From Acanthosepion lycidas (lineage: Eukaryota; Mollusca; Cephalopoda; Sepiida; Sepiidae): a stretch of 64,000 bases of DNA. Numbering within the stretch: the first letter of the stretch is position 1; each line of letters starts with the position of its first letter. The notes under the pieces were generated by a model that saw nothing but the letters and a program-made list of their open reading frames with translations, was not told the origin of the DNA and ran no database searches. The DNA lies in NCBI GenBank assembly GCA_963932145.1, contig OZ010587.1:109326199-109390198 (forward strand). The letters are read 5' to 3'. The translations under genes and the position numbers were made by a program. Shown here piece after piece: positions 29,177 to 41,900 of this stretch.

Positions 29177-30062
29177 TATTAAATAAAAGATCCGAGCTCA
29201 TCTCAAAATGCAGACATCAAAACAAATTTTTACTACGTTACTTAAAAATTGAAAACAGAAAAAAATAAAATAAAAATAAATAAACAAAATGACAATAAAA
29301 TAAGCAAAATAAATTAACCCAAACAAATTACCAAATCACACCTGTTAGAATAGACGAAATAGAATAAAAATAAGAAAAAAAAATCAATGAACCCAAATAA
29401 ATAAAATAAATAATAAACAAATTAGCAAACCATTATGAACAAAATATTTGTTAGACTATAAAAATCAAACCAAAAATTGGATGAAAAAAATAGCTATAAC
29501 TGTTATATAACGATAAAAAAAATATACTAGGTCACTTAACAAATAAATAAAATAAATTGACCTAAATTCATCCAAATGAATAAATAAACTAACAAACTGA
29601 TCCCGATAAACTAACCGTTAGAAAAAACAAATAAAGATAATCAATCCAAATAAATACATGAAGTAATAAACAAATTAAAAACTGTTTCCACCAAAATAAT
29701 AGTTTGAATAAACTACAACAATCAACACTAAAATTGAATAAATAGCTTTAATTATGTTCCAAAACCAAAACAAAACTATAAAATAAGCGATATAAATAAA
29801 TATTTACTATGTTAGTAAAAACACCGATTAAAATAAAAAATAAAAATAAATAAAAACAAGCAAAATAATTTAATCCAAATAAATAAATAAATGACTTCCG
29901 GTAAAATAACCGCCAAAATAGACAACCCACAATGCACCACTGACCCATATATATATATAAATAGCCGAGAAAAATAACAGCACACGTGGCCTGATGATTG
30001 CATCTAGCATGAAATAGACTGTCACCTCTAAGTGTTGACTTCTATGTTCACTTATCTATCTA

Positions 30063-30110
<48 letters not shown>

Positions 30111-30277
30111 TTTATTTAAAAATATGATTTAAATAAATAATTATATTTATTAAATAAATAATTATATTTATGCTCTACTTTCATATCGAGCACTATTTTT
30201 TAAAATAATAACAAAAATACTAAGGAACTTTGGATTATTTACCAAACCAGTTTCTTTCCTATTTTCTATAATATTTT

Positions 30278-30332
<55 letters not shown>

Positions 30333-32954
30333 ATGAAGAAGTATTTGAAATGTTAATGACTCTTCTTCAAGTTATAGACGATGATGTCTTTGTATAATCA
30401 TAGTAAATAGGTTTGCCTATCACCCAGTTCACACTCCTTCCACATCTATTGAACAGGAGTAGAGGTTTATCCCTTAGTTCTTGTTTAGGATTGGGTTTCC
30501 AGTTCCTCATAAAGTCCTCTCATTCTCTTTCTCTCCAATAACCCGTTGCATCTTAGTGGCATTATCAGTTTGCTTGGAGTGAAATGATTAAAAAATATAT
30601 CTGCCAATTCTCATGTGTAAAAGTCACCTTGTTTTGTAAGTAAATAATTTTTTTTTTTTAAATTTAGATATCATGTTTTATAAAAGCAATATGGTATATC
30701 GTAACCATCATGGTTGCCATAAATTAAAGGCACTAAATGTTATTATTTAATTATTTTATGAGAGGATTATGTTCTTAGAAAAGGAACTAAATAATATAAT
30801 TATATGTTGTTGTGGTTAACAATTTTTTTTAACAGTATCGAAACCAGCTTGTTAATAATTACCTTATAATGAGTAAATGGATTGTTATGGACAGAGAAAC
30901 AAAAAAAAAAGTAACTTACTTAAATATATCTTTAAGCCCTTGTCATAAAAGAAAAAAAAAACAACCAACCCTTAACATCCACATGGCTATAATCAAGAAT
31001 TAAAAATGTCTACTTCTCAGCAACTTACACACCATTTATACGAGCTAAACAGAAATCCTTAAAATGACTTAATAAATTAGTTGAAAGCAACTGAAAAGAA
31101 CAATCATTTTAAACAATTTCTACACACTAAATCAAAAAAAAAAATATCTCTAGTTGATGTTTAAGAAAAATATAATAAAAAAATTAACAGATGTATTTTG
31201 TCAGTCATTTTTAATGAAACATGTATTATAGAGGGATTGCTGCCCAAATACATAACTATTAAATATATTTTTATTTGTTTCTATGTTCACAATACCAAAG
31301 CCAAAACTGATTATGTTTCATTGATCTTATGTTATCACATATTTTTTCAATCTGTAAAGTTGTAATTGGTTTTATAACTTTAATGAAAGACAAATTTTAA
31401 TAAAAAAGGTTTGAATATAAATTTTGGGTGCAACTTTTACACACATAATTAATCTGGCTAATTTGCATTTTAACACCTGCACTCACTTCACATAAAAAAT
31501 TTCCAGAATACTTACATTTATGTGTAACTGTACATGCTCCATTTAAATCTGACTTGATAAATTTGATAAAATCTACTGTTTTGGACTTATCGACAGTGAA
31601 ATTTGGCATTCAGTCATGTCTTTGGCGGCTGCCGTTACTCGCATTGTTTGCATACATTCACTGCTGAAAGCTAAATGTGGAAGACTACGAAAAGTTAAGC
31701 TTGAAACTGATCTTTCTTGTCTACATTTGTGACAATTACTGCGCACCGAGAACTATTTACGGAGACACACTCAATTTGCGCAGTGATACCTATACTGATA
31801 GCTATTCTGCAGCGAATGTATACAAACAACGCCTGTAATGGCTGCCCGTGACACTGTCAATAACTCCAAAAGAGTAGATTTTATCAAGCCAGATTCGAAT
31901 GAAGCATGTAGAATTACACATAAATGTAAGAATTCTTGAAATTTTTAATGCAAACTGAGTGCAGGTGTTACAGTGCAAATTAACCATTAAACTATTTAAA
32001 TTTTCTTTATGTAAATAAACTTAATTTTTCTATCATGTCTCTTACTTGATATAAAGGATAAGTATTTTTAAATGGTGGACTTTTTTTTTTTCTTTTACAG
32101 TGAACTGAATGTGGCAAGTGTGGATTCCAAATTAAGTGTCACTGTTGCTAGAAACGTCAGCAAAACCATCAAACTATTCTGTGTGAAGAGTGAACAGCTT
32201 GTAAGTTGAGTATTTCTCTCTCTCATATATATATATATATATATTCACACACACTTATGTATGTGAATGAATGAGTGGGTGTGTGAGTGTTGTAAGGGAT
32301 AGCAACTCAGAATGAGAAATTGGAGAGTTAAGTTTGAATTCCAGTTGGATTCATTACATTCACTTACATACTTACTTTTGGGAAAGGTTTGCATTCATCT
32401 GTTCTACCTCCAGTTATGGGTTAAATAGTAGGGCAGACTGAACTCTTTAACTGTGGTTGGCAACCGATTTAGGAGAAGGGCAACTCTGAATAAAAAAAAA
32501 ATCATGAGGCCCTGAGCCATTGTCGTGAAAGCTAATGATCATTAACAATGGTCATAATTGTCTTCTGAGTTAACAACTGTCATGTCTGTCTGTATGTCTC
32601 TCTCTTTCTCTCAGCCATGAAATCCTGCTGATTATTCCACATTATTTGTTTACTTTCTTCAACCATTCTAAAAAACATTCTGATGTTTGGTTATTGAAAT
32701 ACAAATTTTGGGAATAATAATATTTTTATAATTTATTTTAGATTTACTCATTTGTGTTGATATTTACAACTTATATACTTTTAATATTTTTACTACATAC
32801 ATTTTATATATGTACTAGTTTACCTATGCAATTAAATATGAAAACATTTGTTTGGCTGCTACTATTATCAGGTTTTCCTATGTAAATATGAAGGAGTGCT
32901 GAAAAATTCTCGGCCTGGCTTGTTTCTCAAAATCTAACCAACTGACCAGACAAG

Positions 32955-32985
<31 letters not shown>

Positions 32986-35900
32986 GAAGGGCTTCATGAT
33001 TTTCACATTGCCCTCTCCGGGTCTTAGCTGAACATGCTGATCAACCCTTGATTAGTTCTGCCAAAATATTCAGCTGACATTTGTAATTATAAATCATTGA
33101 ACATGATGGAGGAGGTGTGCAGGTGTAAAAATTGTCCATTGCCTTAAACAAGTATTTGTTTATCAGTTAAGTCTTCAATCATTTGAAGTTAATTGAAAAA
33201 CATTATTTTGACATGTTTATTGAGTAATTGTTTATTCCTGTTCATTTATATTTGTCACGTGTGCAATAAAAGAAATAAGATAAAAAGAAGTAAAGAGAAT
33301 GACAAGAAGACCAACTAAGTTTTTTTATAGTAAACAAAAAAAGATTTTATTTTAATTTTAGTGATTTGGTCAGTGACTAAACAGGAAAAAAACATAAAGG
33401 CTTACCGGCAAGAAAGTTAAAAATACTTCAGAATAACTTCAGTCGGAAGTTGCTGGTTTCTTTTAGCATGCAGTTTGTGAACGGTAGAAAACTAATCGCT
33501 CTGAAACTGATTTTTACAACTGACTTTTCCAGACAACTCACTTAATTTTGGTACCAACCAATGAAAGCCCAGATGAAGATCTTCACTGTCGGGTCATCCA
33601 ACCACATCAAAGAGTATAAAGTCCTTGGTCTAAATGACTCAGAATTCAGAAAAATTTCATTCATAAAAATAGATTCTTTTAACAATATTGGCACCATATG
33701 ATGAAGTAATGGTTTGTGAGTTAGTTTAGTAGAGAGCTTTATTACTGGATAGTAAGTTTGATCCTCATCAAGGCTTCTAGCTCATGACCTTGTGCCAGAA
33801 CAAGCTAAGCTTACCTATATATTTAACCTGCACTGATTCAAGATTTTCATAAGTTTTTTTTCTCCTATAATTCTAGTTGTCCACTGATGGTGAAGCCAGT
33901 CAGGTCATAAGACCAGCTACTGCAGGACAGACCCGCAATGCAGCTATTGTGAATACTTTATACCAATTCCATGTGGCTGTCTCTAAGGTAACAATGTGTC
34001 AATTTTGATTTCAGTCATCTTATTGACCAACACTAATGTTCTTGTCATTTTGAATTTTACTGATTCTGAAACTATTTGCCTGGTTGTCAAATGTTGCATT
34101 TAGAATCATTATTAATTTGGTGACGTTTAATTGTACATTTTAATATAAAGAAGGAAAAATATGAACATAAGTAAACAAAAAATAATAATCACAATAAAGG
34201 AAAACCTTTTACTTCATTTTAATCTACAATCAACATTTTTAATGATTTTTTTTTTTTTTTAATTCAGTGTGATGTACTTTCTATCTCAATTAAACTGTCC
34301 AATAAAGTTACTCAATTATTTCAATAATGAAAATTATTTCTAATAAGATTATGCTCAGTCTACACACAAAATTAATTTAAAAATTAATACTCTTTGAATG
34401 CTACAAACAAAAGTTTATTTTCATGAGAACAAACTTTAATGTTTTCAAGAATATCTGTTGCTCCTTTTGATCCATCAATTATTTCCCGACTGGAAGATAC
34501 AGTTCTTCAATAAACTATGACAGTGAAAACAATATAAATATTTGCTTTATTTTAGAATGAATTCACAGTATAAACAAAACATTCCATAAAATGTATAATG
34601 CTTAAAAATGATCAAAAGTCATCAGAACATTTGATTTATATATAAATTAAAAACACACATTTTTATATTTGGTATTTCAGTAAATAAAAATGGCTGTTCA
34701 TTAGTAGGCTTCTGATATAATGGTAGTGCCTTCTTGTTTGGTCAAAATTAAGTCCTTTGGAGGTGATACATTGAGTAACCACTCCGAAGTGCAGGCCAGG
34801 GCAATAGTATATGAAAGCCATGTGCTGCCCTGACCACATGCACCCCACTTCACTGTACTAACAAGATCCCAAAAAGTGGAGTAGACACTGAGGTCAACAC
34901 CAAATGGTGATAGTCATGCTTGAATGCAATCTTTAGAGGCCATAAATATTTCATTTAAGCATGAAACAGACTGTCACTGCTCTGTGTTGACTTGAGTGCT
35001 CACTTTTATATTTGCTGGCATCAAGGACATAGTTTTTTTCCTCAAATAAGTCTTGAAAATTTGCTCTGGGTCCTTGAAGATGAAGGTTAAGGTTTTTGTA
35101 GGCCTTAGAGTTTACAAATTTACTAAAAGATAATCATCATTTTACAGTAACAACACAACTTAGTATTTTTCCATTGGAACCTGAAGATTCCTTCAAGTTA
35201 ATCAAATTTACAAAACTATTCATGGCCTTTTTTTTTTTTTTTTTTTTTTTAGGTCATTTCTGGGCTAACCTTCTTCCCTGCAGAAGCCCTTGAGAGAATA
35301 AATGAATCTTTACAGGTTTGTGAGTTTTCTTTTCTTTTTGTCTTCAGATTGTATTTCATAATTCATCCATAAATAAATCATAAAAATTTAGGATTTGATA
35401 TTCATTCCTAACTAGCATAATATTCTTTAAAAAATGATGGGATTATTTACATATGATTCCGTACTTTTAGCTGGAATACAATCTGTCTATGATTATGAAC
35501 CCTTGCTCACCTTCATGTGAGGGTGGGGTGTAATAGAGGCTCAGAATGAGAAATTGGGGAGCTGAGTTTGAATTCCAACTGAGTTTGCTACATTCACTTA
35601 TAGACACTTATACCCTTGTGAAGCCATCTCCTCTCCCAGTTATGGGTTAAATAGTAGAACTTGTATGTAGAAAAATCATTATTCTCATAATTGTTAATGC
35701 TACATTCACTCAAAAATAAAAGAATTATTCTTACAGTCCAAAATATGTTACAGATTTAAATAAAAGGTTGATAAGCCATAAAAAATAAATTGGTTAATCA
35801 ATCCTGGAGAATTCACAGATCCCAGCAAAAAAACATTAAATACTGCACCTGAATTCCCCTAATGATGTTTGATTTTCATTTTTGTTGTACAAAAGATGCC

Positions 35901-38900
35901 TTTAGAATATTTCACAAAATGTTACACTGCAGATGATTTTCGAATCCTTCAAAATTTGGCTTTCTTGTGAATTTATAGATTATTTGTTTATGATTTTTGT
36001 TTCTTCTTCTTTTGCAGGAAATTGTTCTGTTAATGAGTGCTGGAATCGAGCCTTTGCTTTCTTCTATTTCTGATGCCTTGGAAGCCATCATACTTACAAT
36101 GCATCAAGAAGATTTCTCTATGTAAATATCACCTCCTACATCCTCTGCTTTATTCAACTCTCACTCACTCTCTTTTTTACTCCCACTACTTCTGCTTTAT
36201 TTGAATGACACTTGCTTTCTTTTTTTACTCCCACTATCTCTGCTTTATTTGACTCTTGCTCGCTTTCTTTACTCCTACTACCTCTGCTTTATTCAACTCT
36301 CACTCACTCTCTTTTTTACTCCCACTACTTCTGCTTCATTTGAATCTCACTTGCTTTCTTTTTTTACTCCCACTATCTCTGCTTTATTTGACTCTCACTC
36401 ACTCTCTTTTTTACCCTATAACAGTTTTTTGATTTTCTCATCCTTTAACAAAATTTAAAATAGTCTCATTTTTCAGATTTATTTATTTATTCCTAAACTA
36501 ATTTCTTGTTTCCATTTGTATATACATATATATATATGACCTCAGATTTGGAGCCCAGGCTAACTCACAGCCTCATCACATTGAAACACCAGTTTGCATA
36601 TGATCACTGAAGTTAAGCAACATCAAGCCTGGTTAGATAGGTGACTACTTGGATGTGTGGGTGGTGTAATGGATAATGGCTGAGAATTGTTAATTGGAGA
36701 GCCAAGTTCCAATTGCAGTTGGGTTCATTATATTCACTTACATGCCTTGGGAAAGGTATGAATCCACCTCTTCTCCCCCCAACTGTGGGTTAATTATTAA
36801 GATTTGCATCACTAAACCATTATTATCTAAAAAAAAAAAAAAATCTTACAAACTAAAAATACTTTCTGGTTTTAAATAACCTCAAAGGATTGATAAACCA
36901 TATAAAATGAATTAATCACTCAAGAGTCCAGGCTATGATCACTTGTAGCCAACCATTTTGTTTTATTTCTTTTTAAACAATCCTCACTTTTATCTCCTAG
37001 GCTGCTTCATTATTATAGCCCCTGTACCAGAATAGGCTAAACGTAAGAAATATCTACTACATAACTAGTGATAAGGATATTAGATGCAGAAAAAGAAATT
37101 TAGAATCACAAATTTTCGTTTTGGCAAAGGCTCCAAACATCAATAAAACTCCTTTTTTCTTTTAACCACTTTCTTTTTGAGTTCTCTTTAATTTCTATTA
37201 ATAGGATTTTACAAAAGGGTACGATTTATTAAGTTGATGAAAGTTTGTATTCATATTTCCAGCAATTTTTGTCTCCTGTCAGAATTTGTCATGAATTCAT
37301 GCCGATGCTTTATCAGGTTTATTTGTTTTGGTTCCTTCAACAGTTTGCCACTAAAAACACAAAAATTCTATGTCCTAGAATATAAGAGAAAATGCTTGAC
37401 TAAAGCATTAATACAAAGTTACAAGCAGTCCAGATGATAAGCTTTTAAAAATGTTGTAGAATGAAAATACTATAAAGTTTTGGTCTAAAGTTGACCAAGC
37501 ATATAGATTTATATATTATATAAGTCACTTTCCATCCACTCTCCAATCATCATAATATCAAACAACTATAGCAATTGGTTCAACATTCACTATACATCAC
37601 TTATTATAATCAAGTTCATAAGAAATTTAACCAACACAATATTTATAATAAAATGATGAAAATCAACAACTCAACATTTCCTTCATCTAAACATATAAGC
37701 ATACTTGTCAATAGCATTCATTGTAAATACAGTTTAAAACCAATGGTTTACACATGTCATGAGAATAGAATACAACCAGTACTTTTCACTGTTCTTTCAC
37801 TGCCTTTACTTCCTCTTTAATCTTATTTAAAATAAAAACCTTGATCAATTGTTTATAGTTGGAAATAATGGGTGATGTAATTGTATTTGTTTATTTATAT
37901 TGAATTTTCTATTATACAAAATACTTTTGACTGCTAAACTGCAATTATTGTAGATGGTCCTCAGTATGTTTTAAAAAGGTCGTTCCTTTTTGAATTTTTG
38001 TTCAGGGATTTCATTATATACTCAATATTTTGAAGAGATTTTTTTTAACTTGCTTAAAAATGTCAACTTTTGTGCTGTAATTTGTATTGCAATTTCTTTT
38101 ACTAATTCTCTTATAAAATTAAAAAGAGTTTAAAATTTGTATAAGTTCCAAATGAAAATTGATTAGTCATATTTTTAATTGTATATAATAATCTGGAAAT
38201 GTCTGTACATATCTCTCTCTCTCTCTCTCTTTCTCTATCTATCTATCTATCTATCTATCTATATATATATATAATCTGAGTGTTCTTAAATTTAAAAATT
38301 TTGAAAAACTAACTACATTTTCACTTTTGTTTATAAATACTTGTTGCAAAATAAAATCATTACATTTGCCTTGATAAAGTCCATCAGAGGACAGAACATG
38401 TCTAAGATAAGTTTTCCTTTTGTCTTGGTTCACACACACACACACACACACATATATATAGGAGGCATGGTGGTGTAATGGATAGCAGGCCGGATTGAGG
38501 AATTGGAGAGTTGAGTTTGAATTCCAGTTAAATCTGTTACATTCACTTATGTGCTAATAATCTTGGGAAAGGTATGAATCCTTCACCCCCCCCCCCAGTT
38601 ATGGGTAAATAGCAAGACAGACTGGGTTCTATAGCCTTGGATGGCAACTGGTCTAGGAGAAGGACCACCCTGAATTCAAAACCTGTGGAGGATTATTTTG
38701 GGGACCTTGTGGCACACAGTGCACCAGGTCTCTGTATTCAGCTTTTCAAAAAGTTTGGTTGGTTCTGCACAAAATCTTTGCCACTATAATCAAATGTGCT
38801 GGTGTCTGACTGTCGGTTCCTAGGAACGAGTGGCTTGACCCTCATACATTGTAAAAGGGTCCCTGGTAGGCACTAGTCAACAGCCTGCATTGATCAATGA

Positions 38901-41900
38901 CAGGAGAGTCCACAATATATATATATATATATATATAATAAAATGGATTGAGCCTGACAATTATTTAATATATTTTCTGTTTATACATTATTTTTATAGA
39001 TACAATTTACTTAAGTAAATACTCTGTTTTTAATTAAAATTTATGTTAAGATACATTTTGTAGGTTGTCATTGTTTACGTTAATATACATTTTGTGAGCA
39101 GATATGATCGATCAAGAGAAATCGTGGAAAATTGTGTGTTTAAAAACAGTAATTTGGACTTTGCTAACCAGACACTTCTCTGTAGCTAAATTGTATAGCA
39201 TGTCTGATCAAATAATGCTTTTCATATAGGAATACAATTTTGATTCCTGTCAGAAAACATATTTTCTACAAAATTTCTTGAATATTCAGGCTGGTAAATG
39301 TAATTAATACTGTTTAATTAAAAACAGAGCATTTACTTAAATAAATTGTATCCATAAAATTAATATATAAACTGAAAACATATTAACACACACGCACACA
39401 CTTATAATAACTGATTTTTGAGTTTGAATCATTTTTAATTTGAAACTCTTTTTACCTCTTTGCAGTCCAGCTCCTGCCAACAACCAAACAGATGTCCCTT
39501 GCTCTTTGTATATGAAGGAACTGCAAAGTTTTATTGCTCGCCTTCGCACAGACTACTTTTCCCAATATACCTGCACAGAATTCATCTATGACAGGTGAGT
39601 AAAACAACAATTATTAAAGATTTGGGAGAAACTATTTCATTTTCTTGCTACTTTGTCTCTGAGTTTAATGTTCGTACAGAGAAACACTGTGTGGAGTAAT
39701 TGGTCATGGTCAAGAAACAACAAAGTTTCCAATAAACTCCAAGAAAAGGAAGAAAAAGAACATGGCAAAATAATACTAAGCAAACAATATATATGTAAGT
39801 CAAAAGTAGGCAAAACAACAGTAATAAAGCAAAAAGTTCATAAAGTAGGAATTGTGTTCACATGCAAAATGGAAACAGTCAAGTGATTGTAGTGTTCTGA
39901 CTTCAAGATAAAAAAGAACAAAAATATGGCAGATGAGACTAAGAAGTGACCCATTTTTATTGGTTAAGAAGAAATCCCAGCCTGCATCTGTATGATTTGT
40001 CTATAAATTTGGGGAGGGGATGCTTTTAGCAATCATACTCACTATGATTGGAATCCAAGCACTCTATAGAAACCAAGTATGGAAGCCATGCACTTAATTT
40101 TAGAACAGTTCATTAAAACAAGTAAATTTACATTTACTTGACAAGATGTGAAACAAAAAATCATTATTATTATGTATTGAAATACTTTATTAGAAAATTT
40201 AAATTAAATATGGCATCTACAGAAGTACAATAGTGAAGATAACTGTTTTGTAAGGATGATTGAAAAGATCATATATGTCACAGAATAAAAGAATAAAAGA
40301 TAGCATGTGTCATAGAATGAAAGAATAAAAGATCACATATGTCATAGAATGAAAGAATAAAATCAATTTTAATGTAAATTTTTCATTTTTTCTCTGATAC
40401 TTTTCATTCTTACAGCATCAATTTGATTTGTTCTCGATGCATTGAACTATTTGTGCGCCATGCTTGTTTGCTACGTCCCTTGGGAGAAGGTGGTAAGTTA
40501 CGCCTGGCCTCAGACTTTGCTCAAATGGAACAAGCTTTGTCTCCACTCTGCAGGAGAGTGTCGGATCTAGGAAAATCCTATAGACTTTTAAGAGCATTTA
40601 GGTGAGTACAAATGATGTTTTGACAAAATCAAGATTTACTCTCCTCCCAAACAAACTTGACCGTTTAATAAATACTGCTTTTTGTACAAATAAAAAGCAA
40701 TAACATTTCTTACATTTTTTATATCATCACATTATCAAAAACCAGACAGAGATTATGAGCTGATCTATTTTTTTTATTGTTGCTGGATTTGAAGTCAATT
40801 TTAGTATACACTTAATTAAATTCTAATTATTATTTAAAAAATGGTGTTTTATTTTAGCTTCAGCTTTTCCTTCACTTAAACTACTTGGCTTGATATTGAT
40901 ATAGTTGCTAATTCCATTTTCAATAATCAGACAAGAAAATCTTTCACAGGAAGCTGCCATTTTGAAAAGCATTAACTTCATAAGACTAATCTGATTGGTT
41001 GATTATTTTGTGTCCTTTTTTTTTCTAATGCACTTTGTTTATTGCTGGTAGTTGGCAAGAGAATCAAATTCGATATTCACATACTTAGGTTAAAATGATC
41101 TTCAAATGCGATAAAGTCTATCTTTACCAAATATGACAAGTAAATGTGATGCAGTCTCTTCTCAACTACATATTTTTAAACATCACTTGAGTTTGAAGAA
41201 TTATATCTCAAGAAAAAAAAATTGGGCAATGTTTAACTTTTTGTATCCCCCAAAAAAGACAAAAAAAAATGGTGTATCAAAAATGATGGATCTTCTCTTG
41301 ATGCTGCTATTAATTTAACTACCATCAATGTCCAGCAATATTTTCAAAATATGTGAACCAATTACAATGCAGTATTTCTTATTTATCATTTTATAAATAA
41401 ATATCTATGTAAACAAGTTTTTTATTCATAATTTTATAAAAAATATCTAACATGAAAATTTAAATAAACATGATTTTTCTAGACTTAATACATTTCATTT
41501 CATATTATTTTATATCAAGGATTACTTTTTGTTTTAATTTTCCAATTCTTTTTTATAATTGTGATCTCAGATGCCTAATCAATAGAAATCCAAGGCCGGA
41601 AAGTCCACCAATTTTAGGTTATTTCTCTTCCTACTCGTTTTTGAAAAACGTAATTTTCAAAAAAAATTTAAATCATTTCTAATTTTTCTAAAAATACCTA
41701 GAAAATCTGGCAATATTTATTTTTGTCAGCCAAATGCAGACTGATGAAGAAATTTTAAGTAAAGAGTGGACATTAAGCACTTTGATAAAGAAATTGTTGA
41801 AGCTGGCAAATTGCATTCTTTGGAATGATTGGTAAAACAGGTGAATTGCTAATCAGTTTGTACTTTATAAAATGATGAATAATAAGGATTTCATTATAAT

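Noticed and set aside
36201..36458. 85-codon frame on the + strand
   Set aside because: Translation of the pyrimidine-rich minisatellite; repeated [13 protein letters not shown] units only.
38461..38535. Functional tRNA gene
   Set aside because: A and B boxes are present but the cloverleaf cannot be completed and the body continues as a SINE.
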